Counted from the first letter of the stretch, positions 8,705 through 18,714 are shown. The stretch: 64,000 nucleotides of DNA from Deltaproteobacteria bacterium (GCA_016218915.1 JACRCQ010000005.1:235134-299133); one strand, 5' to 3'. Program-made: numbers and translations. Notes: generated from the sequence alone by a model not told the origin.

Positions 8705-9538
8705 ATGAGACTTGGAAAAATGGTCGTTATTGCCGTGGTCCTCTCGATCCTCGTGATCATCACGGCGTTCGCCCAGACCTCCGCCGCTTTGCCGGGCGCT
8801 GCTGCACCGAAAGGTTCTGCCAGCGCTTCGGCTTCCGCGTCTTCTGCTCCAGCGCCCGTGGCCGTTGCCGCTTCGAGCGGAAGCGCCGCGACGCCGGCCA
8901 CCGTGGCCTCCGGCGGTGCGCCGGTTGCCATGGATGGCGCCACGTACTCCGTGCGGTTGCGTGATCTGGAGCAGCGCATCGATGAGCTCAAGGAGCAGAT
9001 CCGCAGAAGCCACACGCGTCTGTCGCTGCTCAGCGACACCATCCTGGGTGGAGGTGTGGCCGGCTCGCGCGCGGAAGTGAAGTTCATCAACGAGATGTCC
9101 GGCGCGTTTCGTCTGACTCGCGCCGTGTTCGTGCTCGACGGCGCGGTGCAGTACAACAAGGCCGACGAGACGGGGCTGCTGTCCGAGCAGTCCACGCTTC
9201 CGATCTACACCGGGTCGATCCCGCCTGGCGATCACACGCTCCAAGTGCTGCTGCAGCTGCAGGGCAACGGATATGGTGTGTTCTCCTACCTTCGCGGATA
9301 CCGCTTCGAGGTCAGGTCGAGCCACTCTTTCACGGCAACCGAAGGAAAGACCACGCAGCTTTCCGCCATCGCCTACGAGAAGGGTGGCGTGACCACTCCG
9401 CTCGAGGAGCGCCCCGCGATTCGCTACATGGAGAAGGCGGTTACGCTCACGCAGACCGATGCTGACAAGACCGCGCCCGGGGCGGCGCCTGCCGCTGCGC
9501 CCGCTGCCTCTGCCAGCTTCTCGTTCGGGGGGAAGTAG
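8705..9538 (+). CDS. Exported or membrane-anchored coiled-coil protein of the Glt/Nfs-like cluster
   Basis: The 277-residue product has an N-terminal hydrophobic segment (about 6-24, ending AFAQ) that is a signal peptide or anchor, and an Ala/Ser/Pro-rich linker of ~50 residues. A short coiled coil (VRLRDLEQRIDELKEQIRR, about 85-105) is followed by a beta-rich domain (about 120-245) containing AVFVLDGAVQYN and GDHTLQVLLQLQG, which resembles a carbohydrate-binding or PEGA-like sandwich. The tail is Ala/Pro-rich. ATG 8705 was chosen because it places the signal peptide at the N-terminus. It is the first gene of the cluster and ends 2 nt before the next start. No specific family was recognised. 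Confidence 0.65.
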   Translation: MRLGKMVVIAVVLSILVIITAFAQTSAALPGAAAPKGSASASASASSAPAPVAVAASSGSAATPATVASGGAPVAMDGATYSVRLRDLEQRIDELKEQIRRSHTRLSLLSDTILGGGVAGSRAEVKFINEMSGAFRLTRAVFVLDGAVQYNKADETGLLSEQSTLPIYTGSIPPGDHTLQVLLQLQGNGYGVFSYLRGYRFEVRSSHSFTATEGKTTQLSAIAYEKGGVTTPLEERPAIRYMEKAVTLTQTDADKTAPGAAPAAAPAASASFSFGGK

Positions 9539-9540
9539 AC

Positions 9541-11982
9541 GTGCGATCCCTGCGCCCATTGCTGTTCGGGGTCGGAGCCGCAGCCGCGCTGACGGTCTGG
9601 CCGGCGCACTATGCACATGCCTTGGGGGCCGATGAGGCCGCCCAGGCAGCGCAGCGCTCGATCGCCGACGCCCAGAACGAAGTGCCCAGCATCCAGCGCG
9701 CGATCGCGACCGCGAAGACCGCGGTGCGATTCCCGGCCCAGCGCATCGCCGAGGGCGATCTTCTCCTGCGCAACAAGGACTACGACCGCGCTGCGATCGT
9801 GTTCAACGAGGTCATCGAGAAGTACGCGGACAACCCCACCGTGCACGCCGAGGCCTCGTTCCTGCTCGGAGAGACCTACTACCGCTCCAAGCAGCTCCTG
9901 TCGGCGCGCAGGGTCTTCCGCCGCGTCGTCGAGACCGGCCAGTCGGGCCGCATGGCTGCCTATCAGCCCGAGGCCCTCGCCAGGCTGGTCGATATCGCGC
10001 TGCGCACCCGTGATCTGCGCGAGCTCGACGAGATCTTCGCCAAGATGAGCCAGGTGCCATCGGCCAAGGTCGAGTCGATCCTCGCCTACTCACGCGGGCG
10101 TGGCCTGCTGGCGAAGAAGGACTTTTCAGGGGCGCGGCAGTCTCTGTCGAGCGTGCCCGCCACCAGCCCCTATCATCACCAGGCGCGCTACCTGCTCGCG
10201 CTCGCAGCGGTCAAGGAGGCCCAGGCGAGCGCTCCGGCCGAGGCTCCGAAGTCCGAAGCCCCGAAGACCGAAGCCGCCAAGACCGACGCGGCCAAGGCAG
10301 CCCAGGCTGCCAACCGCGGACGCTACGCTCAGGCGATCGAAGCGTTCCGCGAAGTCACCCGCCTCCCACCTGATACGCCGGAGCACAAGCACGTCGTCGA
10401 CTTGTCCTGGATGGCCATCGGACGCCTCTTCTACGAGACCGACCAGTGGAACGCGGCTGCGGAAGCCTACAACCACGTCGATCGAAGCTCCCCCGAGTTC
10501 GGCACGATGCTCTACGAGCTCGCGTCGGTCTATGTGCGTCTGGGCGACGTGCAGCGCGCACAGCGCGCGCTCGAGGTTCTGTCGATTGCCGATCCCGACA
10601 GCTCGGACATCGCGGAAGGATCCCTTCTGCGGGGCGACCTGCTGCTCAGGACCGGGCAGTTCCCCAAGTCGCTGGAGACCTACGAGTCGGTTCACAAGCA
10701 GTACGAGCCGATGCGTCTGAAGGTCGACTCGTTCCTCGGGGCGACCAACGACCCCGCGGTCTACTACGACAAGCTCCGGACCGAGCAGCTTGAGATCACC
10801 AGCGAGGGCACGCAGCTGCCTCCGCTTGCAGTGCAGTGGGCTCGTGAAGCTGAAGATGGACCGGAAGCGTTCGCGGTGCTCGACGAGGTCGTCAAGACCC
10901 GCAACCTGATCAAGCAATCCCAGGCCCTCGTCGACAAGCTCGGCGTGCTCATGGGCGCTCCGAATCGGATCCGTGCATTCCCCGAGCTGCGAGCGGGTGA
11001 GCAGCGCGCGATCGGCATCATCAACTCGCTGATGAAGGCCCGGGTCACGTTGGCCGAAGGGCTGGACGACGTGGAGGATTCGCGACTTTCCGGCGAGATT
11101 GCAGCAGTCCGCGAGCAGCGGCGCGCCTTGCAGGGGCAGGTGCTGTCGCTGCCGGTGAGTGACGCGGACTTCATGCAGCTCGACGAGCAGGCGTCGAAAG
11201 AGTGGAACACGCTATCCCAGAAGGTACAGCAGCTCACGCTCCAGATCGACACGCTCCAGTCGATCGTCAACGCCCTGCGTCGAGTCCTGCGCGAAGGCCC
11301 TGCCCAAGGCGTCGTGCGGGATGCGGTCTCGCAGCGTCGTCTCGAGGACGAGCTGGCGGCCAACGAGCGCGACATCGCGCTGTACCGTGCGCGCGTGGCC
11401 GAGGTGCACAAGATGGTCGACACCGGCCGCATGGCCGCAGGGTTCGGCGATCAGAAGTTCACGCAGGACGCCAGCCTGCGTGCGCAGTTCAAGCAGCTCC
11501 TGGCGCGAGAGGTCCAGCTCGCCACGCAGGGCTCAGGTGGCGGCAAGGCGGTGGCCTACGCCATCCGGATCGCGCCGATGCTCGGCCAAGCCGACCAGGT
11601 GGACGACGCAGTCAACAACATGCGTGCGGACATCGCCCGGCAGGTCCAGAAGAAGACCAAGGAGATGCAGGAGCTGGTCTACCAGGAGAGCAGCAAGATC
11701 CTCGACTACGCCGCGAAGCTCGACACGCTCGATCAGGAAGCGCGGCTGGTCGTGGGACAGGTTGCGATGCGCAACTTCGGCCTCGTTCGCGATCGGCTCA
11801 AGAACATCGTCTTGCGCGCCGACGTGGGAGTCACCGAGGAGGCCTGGGAGGTTCGTGAGGAGCAGGTCACACGAGTGCGCAATCTTCTGACGGAGCGCGC
11901 ACGCTCCGAGCGTTTGCTCGACGAGGAGCTTCGGGAAGTCCTCGACGACGCGAGCGACGAGCCGGGTGGGGCGAAGCAGTGA
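9541..11982 (+). CDS. Large exported TPR and coiled-coil protein
   Basis: This 813-residue protein starts at GTG 9541, two nt after the previous stop. A signal peptide (about 1-27, cleavage near AHA|LG) indicates periplasmic location. Residues ~75-400 carry TPR-like repeats (for example KDYDRAAIVFNEVIEKYADNP and RYAQAIEAFREVTRLPPD). Between them lies a Lys/Ala/Pro-rich low-complexity stretch at about 225-258. Residues ~480-800 are dominated by long charged helices suggestive of coiled coil. It is co-directional with the AgmU/GltD-like gene 27 nt downstream and probably belongs to the same complex, as a scaffold. I could not match it to a named Glt or Nfs protein. Confidence 0.7.
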   Translation: MRSLRPLLFGVGAAAALTVWPAHYAHALGADEAAQAAQRSIADAQNEVPSIQRAIATAKTAVRFPAQRIAEGDLLLRNKDYDRAAIVFNEVIEKYADNPTVHAEASFLLGETYYRSKQLLSARRVFRRVVETGQSGRMAAYQPEALARLVDIALRTRDLRELDEIFAKMSQVPSAKVESILAYSRGRGLLAKKDFSGARQSLSSVPATSPYHHQARYLLALAAVKEAQASAPAEAPKSEAPKTEAAKTDAAKAAQAANRGRYAQAIEAFREVTRLPPDTPEHKHVVDLSWMAIGRLFYETDQWNAAAEAYNHVDRSSPEFGTMLYELASVYVRLGDVQRAQRALEVLSIADPDSSDIAEGSLLRGDLLLRTGQFPKSLETYESVHKQYEPMRLKVDSFLGATNDPAVYYDKLRTEQLEITSEGTQLPPLAVQWAREAEDGPEAFAVLDEVVKTRNLIKQSQALVDKLGVLMGAPNRIRAFPELRAGEQRAIGIINSLMKARVTLAEGLDDVEDSRLSGEIAAVREQRRALQGQVLSLPVSDADFMQLDEQASKEWNTLSQKVQQLTLQIDTLQSIVNALRRVLREGPAQGVVRDAVSQRRLEDELAANERDIALYRARVAEVHKMVDTGRMAAGFGDQKFTQDASLRAQFKQLLAREVQLATQGSGGGKAVAYAIRIAPMLGQADQVDDAVNNMRADIARQVQKKTKEMQELVYQESSKILDYAAKLDTLDQEARLVVGQVAMRNFGLVRDRLKNIVLRADVGVTEEAWEVREEQVTRVRNLLTERARSERLLDEELREVLDDASDEPGGAKQ

Positions 11983-12009
11983 GCATCGTTTCGCACTGGA
12001 GCAGTCATC

Positions 12010-15000
12010 ATGGGGACTGAGAGGCGAGGGTGGGGTGTGCGTGCTTTCGGCGTCGCCTGCCTGGTAGGCGTTTGCGCGACGGCGGTGTCGTTCAACGCGT
12101 TCTCCCAGGCCGGCAAGAAGAAGCCGGCCAAGGGTGCGGCCGATGCGGGGACGGCTCCGACATCGGTTGCAGCGAGCGCGGCTGTGGACGACTCGCTCAA
12201 CGACCTGTTTGGTCCGGATGGCGGGCTCGCGAGCATGCTCAGCGAGGACGCAGGGATTGCTGGCCAGAGGAAGGTGGCGGCGCCGTTGCCGCCTCCCACT
12301 CCCGAGCAGGTCAAGGCGCTCGGCGAGCTGAAGATCGAGGCCGACGAGTACGAGAAGGCTGCCAAGGACTACCGTGACACGATCACCCGCATCGTCAGGC
12401 AGCACTACGACGAGCGTCGCAAGCGGGTCCTGACCGGGCTCGATCGCGAGATCGACATCGAGAAGAAGGCTCTGGGCGAAGCGCGAGCTGATGCGATCCG
12501 TCGTCTGGAAGAGTTCGTCGCGCGCTACAGCGGTCCCAACGCCCAGCCCGATGCGACGCCCGATGCGATGTATCGGCTCGCAGCGCTCTACGACGAGCGT
12601 GCGCGCGAAGGCACCGCCGACGTAGGGGAAGGCCTGCGTCCGGCGGTGAATCTCTACAAGCGCATCATCAACGAGTTCCCGAAGTACCGCGAGCTTGCGG
12701 GGGTCTACTACTACCTCGGCCACGCGCTCAACGACTCCAACCGTCTCGACGAGGCGCAGCAGGTCTTCCGCTCGATCGTCTGCCACAACCTGTATCCGTA
12801 TCCGGTTCCTCCGGATCCGAAGAATCCCGATCGGGATAAGGTCGGCACGCTGCCGCAGGACCACGACTCCGACTACTGGACCGGCTGGCATCACAAGTAT
12901 CCGACCGCTGAATCTCTCGGCGGGGGCGGCAAGACCGCGAAGAAGGCTGCGCCGAAGGGCAAGGCCCCCGCGGCCGAGAGCACGCTCGAGAGCGAGACGT
13001 CGTACATCAATCCGTTCCCGGATACATGCACGCCGCTCGCGCAGAAGGTCGAGCCAGGGCGCGACCCCCGCTACCTCGCAGAGGTCTGGTGGAAGATCGG
13101 CGACTGGTACTTCGACGAGACCGATGCCAAGGCAGGTCCCTTCAGCTTCAACCGTGCGGTGACTGCGTACCGCAACTCCATGAAGGCCTCCTCCGAGGAG
13201 CGCGGCGTGCTCTACGGCGTCGCGATGTACAAGCTCGCATGGACCCACTTCAAGCAGCAGCGCTACGAAGCCGCGGTTCGCCAGTTCGTCGAGCTGCTCA
13301 AGTACACCGACGAGCGCGAGAAGAAGACCGGTGACCCGGGCGCGGACTTCCGCTCCGAGGCCTATACGTACATCGCCGGCTCCCTGACCTACCTCGATTT
13401 CACCGGCCCGGCTGAGCTCGAGCCGTACATCCCTCGCAACGACGTCCTCGACCTGGAGCGCGACCCGCGCATCGCCGAGCAGAAGATGCGCATCGGCATC
13501 CAGCGGATCACCGATCCCAAGCTGATCCCCCAGGAGCCCAAGTGGGCGGTCGAGATCTACAAGTCGCTCTCCCAGGAATACAAGGAGATCAACCAGCTTC
13601 GAAACCAGATCGAAGTCTCGGATCTGATCCTCAAGAACTGGCCCTGCTACCGCGAAGCTCCGCTGATCCAGGCAGCCGTGGCTGACACCTACGACGAGCT
13701 CACGCGCCAGTCACGCGAAGGCACAGCCGAGTACCAGGAGAATTCCGCCAAGGCGCTGGATGCCCGCAGCAAGCTCGCCAACTACGTCGTCGGCAGCTCG
13801 GTCGCGTGCCAGGACAAGGACAAGCCTTGCTGGGCGCAGTGCAACAAGGACGACCCCGAGGCGTTGCTTGCCGCCGAGCGTCTCGTTCGCGGCGGACTTC
13901 AGCGCGCCGCAGCTGACCACACGAACTTCGCGCGCGCCTTCCTTCAGAAGGCCCGAGAAACCAGCGACAAAGAGGAGCAGTCCAAGCTGCTGGTTCGTGC
14001 CCTGCAGGAGTACGAGCTCGCCGAGAAGGGGTGGGGCGGCTACCTCGATCAGGAGCCGAATGCACCGGACGCCTACGAATCCCGTTTCTGGCTCGCTGAC
14101 GCCCGCCACGGGATCGTCCAGGTCAAGGTTGCCATGGGGCAATCACCGCGTTCGGCTGACATCCTCAAAGCGCGTCAGGCAGCGATAGCTGTGCGCGACT
14201 CCAACGAGGACGACAAGTACCTCGAGCCTGCAGCGACCTATGCGGTGAACCTGGCGTTCCTCGTTCGCAACGACCAGTTGCGCATCTACAAGGACACCAA
14301 CGGTGCGCGCGGTTTGCAGGAGCGAATCGAGCTGAAGTTCGAAGGCGAGGGGGAGAACAAGAAGGTCGTCAAGGATCCTCTGCCCCCAGCAGTTCGGTTC
14401 CTGAACCTCTCGCAGGAAGAATACGTTCAGCGCGTTCCTGCCAACCTCGACGTGAACAAGCGTGCGCCGATGTTCCGGTTCCAGGTTGCCGAGTCGTTCT
14501 TCTTCTACGGGCAGTTCGACGAGGCGCGAAAGCGATACGAACCGATCTATGCCGACGAATGCGGCAAGAGCGATTCTGGCTACAAGGCGTGGGAGCGTCT
14601 GCTGACCATGAGCAATCTGGAGCGGGACGCCGAGCGTTCAGCCCAACTCGCGATGGCCGGCAAGAACAAGTCGTGCGCGGTGACGGAAGAGGACAAGCGG
14701 CGGGCTGATCTGATCATCAACCCCACTCTTCAAGAGAAATCGTACATCGACGCGCGCAAGGCGTACGACGCCGCCGAGAAGATGAAGGATGGCCCGGAGC
14801 GTCAAGAGCAGTGGCGCAAGGCCGCAGCATTGTACCGTACGGCTCTGGAGAGCGCGCCGGACCGCGATGAAGCTCCGGAAGCAGCCATGAACGGCGCCTA
14901 CGCGTACAAGCAGGTTGGCGAGTACGACAAAGCGATCGAGATGTACAGCCTGTTCATCAGCAAGTACGGCGACGAGAAGACGCTTGCGAAGCTTCAGGGC

Positions 15001-16290
15001 GGCGATCCCAAAGCAAAGCCCCCAGTCGAGGCGAAGCCCAAACTGTACGAAGCGCGGCTGAAGTACCTGAAAGACGCCTACACGCAGCTATCCAAGTCGT
15101 ACGTGCTCTTCTTCAACTACCGCAAGGCAGCCGAGGAATTCGATACGATTAGCCAGGTCCAGCGATTCGAGGAGAAGGATCGCAGAGGCGCCGCCAAGAA
15201 CGCCCTCATCCTCTACGCAAACATGGGCGACCGCGGCAAGACCGAGACCGTCCGCAAACGGCTGCTCGGTCTCAATCCCTCCGCCGAAGAGAAGGCTGAG
15301 GCGGACTTCATCGTGGCCCGCGGCGAGATGAACCAGTGGGACGAGCGCGGCCGCGACGAGGGCGCCAACCGCGAAGCCCGCACCCGCGGCATGGCCGCAA
15401 TGCAGAAGTACCACGACGCCTACATCAAGGATAATTCTGCTTCCAAGTTCGTCGTGATCGCAGCCTTCAACGTTGCCAAGACCCGCAAGGCCGGCAGCGA
15501 TGAGCAGTACAAGGAGTGGTACAAGAAGACGATCGCAGCCTTCGAGAAGTTCAGGGCCGCGGCTCCAGTCAAGGATGGCCGCAGCTCAGCGCTCGGCTCA
15601 GAGCAGGCTGCCATGGCAGCGGAGTGCGAGTTCACCACGCTCGACGCGGAGATTCGCAAGAACTTCGACTACGACACGAATCACCATCGGTACCAGGGCA
15701 CCACGGTCGACGTCATCTCCAAGTACCGCGCCGACGCCAAGGATGCTGAGAAGTACAACAACCAGCTCGAGCACGTCATCGAGGCGTACATGTCGCCCGA
15801 GTGGGTCGTGGCTGCCCGCTCCAGGCAGGGTTCGCTCTACGATTCGCTGCGTACAGGCCTGTACAATGCGCGTCCGCCGGCCCTCAAGCTCTTCAGCGAC
15901 AAGGAAGAGAAGATCCTGAAGAAGTTCAGGGACAGCGACAACCCTGACGACCAGGAGAAGGCCGACCAGTTCGAGCAGAAGCGCCGCGACCTGTGGCGCA
16001 CGACCCGCGATCAAGAGCTCGCCAGCGCCGACCAGATCATGGTCAATCGCTACACGCAGGCCGTCTTCTATTCCCGCAAGTTCAACGTGAGCAACCCTGC
16101 CGTCGACAAGGCGATCCAGCGCCTCGCTTTCTTCACCGACATCATCGGCGAAGACAAGATGCGTCAGTGGTCGCAGACGGTGAAGGACTTCACGTACACC
16201 GACGGGATGTTCCTGCGTTCGCGCCCGGGCATCACGACCGCGCCTGACCCCAAACCGCTGCCGATGCCTCTACCGGTGGTGCCACAGTGA
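12010..16290 (+). CDS. Giant periplasmic TPR protein, GltD/AgmU (NfsD)-like
   Basis: The 1,426-residue protein begins at ATG 12010 with a signal peptide (about 1-35). Almost the whole length is TPR-type helical repeats (for example SKVVIAAFNVAKTRK-like and YAYKQVGEYDKAIEMYSLFISKYGD), interrupted by charged linkers. In Myxococcus xanthus the periplasmic TPR protein AgmU/GltD precedes GltE, GltF and GltG; here the following genes are a TPR lipoprotein, a small exported protein and an FHA/TonB-tail protein in the same order, which is the basis for the call. Its stop overlaps the next reading frame's earliest GTG, so the genes are tightly coupled. Assignment to the gliding (Glt) or spore-coat (Nfs) branch is not possible by eye. 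Confidence 0.65.
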   Translation: MGTERRGWGVRAFGVACLVGVCATAVSFNAFSQAGKKKPAKGAADAGTAPTSVAASAAVDDSLNDLFGPDGGLASMLSEDAGIAGQRKVAAPLPPPTPEQVKALGELKIEADEYEKAAKDYRDTITRIVRQHYDERRKRVLTGLDREIDIEKKALGEARADAIRRLEEFVARYSGPNAQPDATPDAMYRLAALYDERAREGTADVGEGLRPAVNLYKRIINEFPKYRELAGVYYYLGHALNDSNRLDEAQQVFRSIVCHNLYPYPVPPDPKNPDRDKVGTLPQDHDSDYWTGWHHKYPTAESLGGGGKTAKKAAPKGKAPAAESTLESETSYINPFPDTCTPLAQKVEPGRDPRYLAEVWWKIGDWYFDETDAKAGPFSFNRAVTAYRNSMKASSEERGVLYGVAMYKLAWTHFKQQRYEAAVRQFVELLKYTDEREKKTGDPGADFRSEAYTYIAGSLTYLDFTGPAELEPYIPRNDVLDLERDPRIAEQKMRIGIQRITDPKLIPQEPKWAVEIYKSLSQEYKEINQLRNQIEVSDLILKNWPCYREAPLIQAAVADTYDELTRQSREGTAEYQENSAKALDARSKLANYVVGSSVACQDKDKPCWAQCNKDDPEALLAAERLVRGGLQRAAADHTNFARAFLQKARETSDKEEQSKLLVRALQEYELAEKGWGGYLDQEPNAPDAYESRFWLADARHGIVQVKVAMGQSPRSADILKARQAAIAVRDSNEDDKYLEPAATYAVNLAFLVRNDQLRIYKDTNGARGLQERIELKFEGEGENKKVVKDPLPPAVRFLNLSQEEYVQRVPANLDVNKRAPMFRFQVAESFFFYGQFDEARKRYEPIYADECGKSDSGYKAWERLLTMSNLERDAERSAQLAMAGKNKSCAVTEEDKRRADLIINPTLQEKSYIDARKAYDAAEKMKDGPERQEQWRKAAALYRTALESAPDRDEAPEAAMNGAYAYKQVGEYDKAIEMYSLFISKYGDEKTLAKLQGGDPKAKPPVEAKPKLYEARLKYLKDAYTQLSKSYVLFFNYRKAAEEFDTISQVQRFEEKDRRGAAKNALILYANMGDRGKTETVRKRLLGLNPSAEEKAEADFIVARGEMNQWDERGRDEGANREARTRGMAAMQKYHDAYIKDNSASKFVVIAAFNVAKTRKAGSDEQYKEWYKKTIAAFEKFRAAAPVKDGRSSALGSEQAAMAAECEFTTLDAEIRKNFDYDTNHHRYQGTTVDVISKYRADAKDAEKYNNQLEHVIEAYMSPEWVVAARSRQGSLYDSLRTGLYNARPPALKLFSDKEEKILKKFRDSDNPDDQEKADQFEQKRRDLWRTTRDQELASADQIMVNRYTQAVFYSRKFNVSNPAVDKAIQRLAFFTDIIGEDKMRQWSQTVKDFTYTDGMFLRSRPGITTAPDPKPLPMPLPVVPQ

Positions 16291-16301
16291 GGAGTCGAGC
16301 C

Positions 16302-17714
16302 ATGCGCAAACACCTGGCCGTCCTGGCCTGCTGCCTCATCGCTTCTGCCGGATTCGCAGCATGCGGTGGCGGCGCCCAGAAGAAGTCGAATCTGCCCGCA
16401 ACCATGGGTAGCGCGCCCCCTGGCAAGACCGTCACCAACGACTCGGGCCAGCAGGTCGGCATCTCTGACGCACCGTCCTCTGTCTCGAATGTGCCGGTCG
16501 CCGAGCGCCCGAAGATGAACGAGTCGGCTCGTGGGCCGTACATGCAAGCGCTCGAGGCTTTTGGTCGCGGAGAGCTCGACGCTGCGAAGAAGGGATTCCA
16601 GGAGGCCGTCTCCAAGGATTCCAAGGCCTACCAGGCGTACTACTCGCTCGGTGTCGTGCTCGAGCGCCTGCGTGATCCCGATGCTCTCACCCAGTACAGG
16701 CAAGCGTTCACCATCGTCACCGACTACGAGCCCGCGATCACGGCGTACGGCCTCGCGCTCGCTCGGCGCGGCAACACGAGCGAGTCCGACCAGTTCTTGA
16801 CCGAGCGTCACGCCAAAATGCCGAAGTCTGCGGCTGTCACTGCGGCCTTGGCCGAGTGCAAGTCGATCCAGCGGGACACAGGGTCTGCCCAGTCTCTGGC
16901 GCAGGAAGCGTTGAAGCTGAACCCGAACTATCCGCCCGCCATGGTCACGCTCGCACGCGACCACTATCGCAACCGCCGTCTCGACCTCGCTGACTATGCG
17001 CTGACAGCGATCCTGGATGGCGTGGACGCTGAGAACCCGCCGCGCGACAAAGAGAACCCTGAGGCGCGCCTGCTTCGAGCGCTGATCTACCGTGAGCAGG
17101 GGAACAGACCTGCGGCCATCCGTGAGCTCGATCAGGTTGTCAAGGTGCGTCCTGACCTCGTGGATGCCACCGTCCAGCTGGCGACCTACTACCTGGAAGC
17201 TGGCAACGCGGACAAGGCGCTGCCGCTGCTGGAGCGAGCGCTCAAGTACGACAACAGCGACGTGACAGCGCACCTGAACGTTGGCGACTGCTACCGTCTG
17301 CTCGGGCGACCGCAGGACGCGAAGCGGGAGTTCGACTGGGTGCTGGCAAAGGACTCGAGCCTGGTGCAGGTTCAATACGACCTCGGGTTGCTGTACCTGT
17401 ACACGCCGAACTACCCTGGCATGACGCCGACGCAGCAGACCGACCTGGCGATCGCCGCGTTCGAGAAGTACCAGGCTGCGCGTACGCGCGGCGCCACAGG
17501 CCCGGGCAGCGATGTCGAGGAGCTGATCCTTCGCGCCAAGGCAAAGAAGGCGCTGATCGAATCCAATGCGGCTGCGGCGACGCCTGCTCCGGGGCCATCG
17601 GGATCCTCAACCCCACCGGCCGCGGCTTCGGGCAAAGCGCCCGCGGCTGCGTCAGCGGCTGCCTCTGCAGCGAAGGCGGGCACGCCGGCTGCGTCCAGCT
17701 CTGCGCCGAAGTGA
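16302..17714 (+). CDS. TPR lipoprotein, GltE/AglT (NfsE)-like
   Basis: The 470-residue protein starts at ATG 16302, chosen because it gives a compact lipoprotein signal (MRKHLAVLACC...FAAC, lipid Cys at 21). Consecutive TPR units run from about 75 to 390 (for example AYYSLGVVLERLRDPDALTQY, ALPLLERALKYDNSDV and VQYDLGLLYLYTPNYPG). An Ala/Pro/Ser-rich C-terminal tail follows. AglT/GltE is a TPR lipoprotein of similar size that works with GltD in the periplasm. The stop is 13 nt before the start of the GltF-like gene. An earlier GTG at 16287 overlapping the previous stop is the alternative start. Confidence 0.7.
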   Translation: MRKHLAVLACCLIASAGFAACGGGAQKKSNLPATMGSAPPGKTVTNDSGQQVGISDAPSSVSNVPVAERPKMNESARGPYMQALEAFGRGELDAAKKGFQEAVSKDSKAYQAYYSLGVVLERLRDPDALTQYRQAFTIVTDYEPAITAYGLALARRGNTSESDQFLTERHAKMPKSAAVTAALAECKSIQRDTGSAQSLAQEALKLNPNYPPAMVTLARDHYRNRRLDLADYALTAILDGVDAENPPRDKENPEARLLRALIYREQGNRPAAIRELDQVVKVRPDLVDATVQLATYYLEAGNADKALPLLERALKYDNSDVTAHLNVGDCYRLLGRPQDAKREFDWVLAKDSSLVQVQYDLGLLYLYTPNYPGMTPTQQTDLAIAAFEKYQAARTRGATGPGSDVEELILRAKAKKALIESNAAAATPAPGPSGSSTPPAAASGKAPAAASAAASAAKAGTPAASSSAPK

Positions 17715-17727
17715 AATGGAGGCAAGC

Positions 17728-17997
17728 ATGAACAAGCGCGTGATCATCGGAGTGGCTGCGTTCCTGCTGACGCTTTCGTTTGCCGTGGCAGCGAGCGCGC
17801 AGAATCCACCGAAGAAGAAGACGGGCCCTGCTACCAAGGGTGTCATCACGCTCGCGGACATCACGATCGTGGGGCGCGTGCAGAAGCCCGTTGCAGCGAT
17901 CGACGTCGCGAAGATCCGTCCCAAGGTCGCGCTGGCCGAGCTCAGGCAACCGTTCATCGAGCGAATCGAAGAAGCGATCTTCAAGGAGCCTTTCTAG
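17728..17997 (+). CDS. Small exported protein, GltF (NfsF)-like by position
   Basis: This is an 89-residue protein with a hydrophobic N-terminus (about 4-22, ending ASAQ). A basic Lys-rich stretch KKKTG follows, then a short domain reading ITLADITIVGRVQKPVAAIDVAKIRPK. The ATG at 17728 was chosen over 17716 because GGAGG at 17718-17722 is correctly spaced for it. The gene sits exactly where gltF lies in Myxococcus, between the AglT-like and PglI-like genes. The ITIVGRxxKP segment resembles a short beta strand that could pair with a partner protein. The functional name rests on synteny only. Confidence 0.55.
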   Translation: MNKRVIIGVAAFLLTLSFAVAASAQNPPKKKTGPATKGVITLADITIVGRVQKPVAAIDVAKIRPKVALAELRQPFIERIEEAIFKEPF

Positions 17998-18000
17998 AGG

Positions 18001-18603
18001 GTGCTTGCGGTCGTCGCAGCGCTGACGTGCAGCAGCTTCGCCGTGATCGCGGCGCTCAGCCGCCTGCGCGCTGTGGGCCGCGCGGTGAGCTACGATCCTG
18101 AGATGCTCGCCAAAGCGCTTCCGAAAGGCGTGGCCCCCGAGTTCGTCCGGCGTCTGGCTTCGGTTCAGGCGAAGGACGATGCGGACGTGCCCTGGGAAGG
18201 GGAGTTGCTGAGGGCGGTTAGCGAGGCGCGCACGCAGGAGGAAGCGCGGGCTGGAGCCAACGAGATCCTGCTCGACGTGGAATCCAGGTTTTCCTGGGGT
18301 ACGCATGTTCCGGCAGCAAGCGCGCGGATCGCGCTATTCGGAGCGCTTCTTGCTGGTGTGCTGCTCCTGGCGCGGGATGCGAGGCTGACGAACGAGATCG
18401 TGGATGTGGTGGCGCTTGGGGCTGGGGGTGCGATGATATCGCTCATGGCTGGTACCGAAGCCACGAAGAACGCCCGGGCGCGGCGAAAAGCTGTGGATGT
18501 ACTGGTGGATCGCGTATTGGCGGCGCGCGGGTTGGCGGCGGGGGAGTCAGAGGAGTCAGGGACGAATTCTGCCCTGCGTGGGGGCGGCAAGGAACCTGGG
18601 TAG
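18001..18603 (+). CDS. Three-helix inner-membrane protein with ExbB/TolQ-like topology
   Basis: The 200-residue product starts at GTG 18001, three nt after the previous stop and behind AGAGG. Predicted helices lie at about 1-20, 108-124 and 132-150, with a soluble charged segment of ~85 residues between helices 1 and 2 and a basic tail after helix 3 (KNARARRKAVDVLVDRV). This spacing, a first helix, a cytoplasmic domain and a close helix pair, is that of ExbB/TolQ/MotA-type proton-channel subunits. The usual conserved residues of that family are not obvious, so it may be a divergent relative or a convergent shape. It is inserted between the GltF-like and GltG-like genes. Base composition matches its neighbours. 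Confidence 0.5.
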   Translation: MLAVVAALTCSSFAVIAALSRLRAVGRAVSYDPEMLAKALPKGVAPEFVRRLASVQAKDDADVPWEGELLRAVSEARTQEEARAGANEILLDVESRFSWGTHVPAASARIALFGALLAGVLLLARDARLTNEIVDVVALGAGGAMISLMAGTEATKNARARRKAVDVLVDRVLAARGLAAGESEESGTNSALRGGGKEPG

Positions 18604-18714
18604 ATTTTTGCTGTCGAACCAAAAGTCCGACCGGACCCTAAGTCCAACAAAGGCACTGCTTGCCACCGTGGCGAGTCAGTGCGAAAGTCGCATGCGCAAC
18701 TTGGAGGTCTTACC

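Noticed and set aside
11533..13248. 571-codon minus-strand frame across the junction of two TPR genes
   Set aside because: It overlaps two conserved TPR reading frames and shows no domain or start signal.
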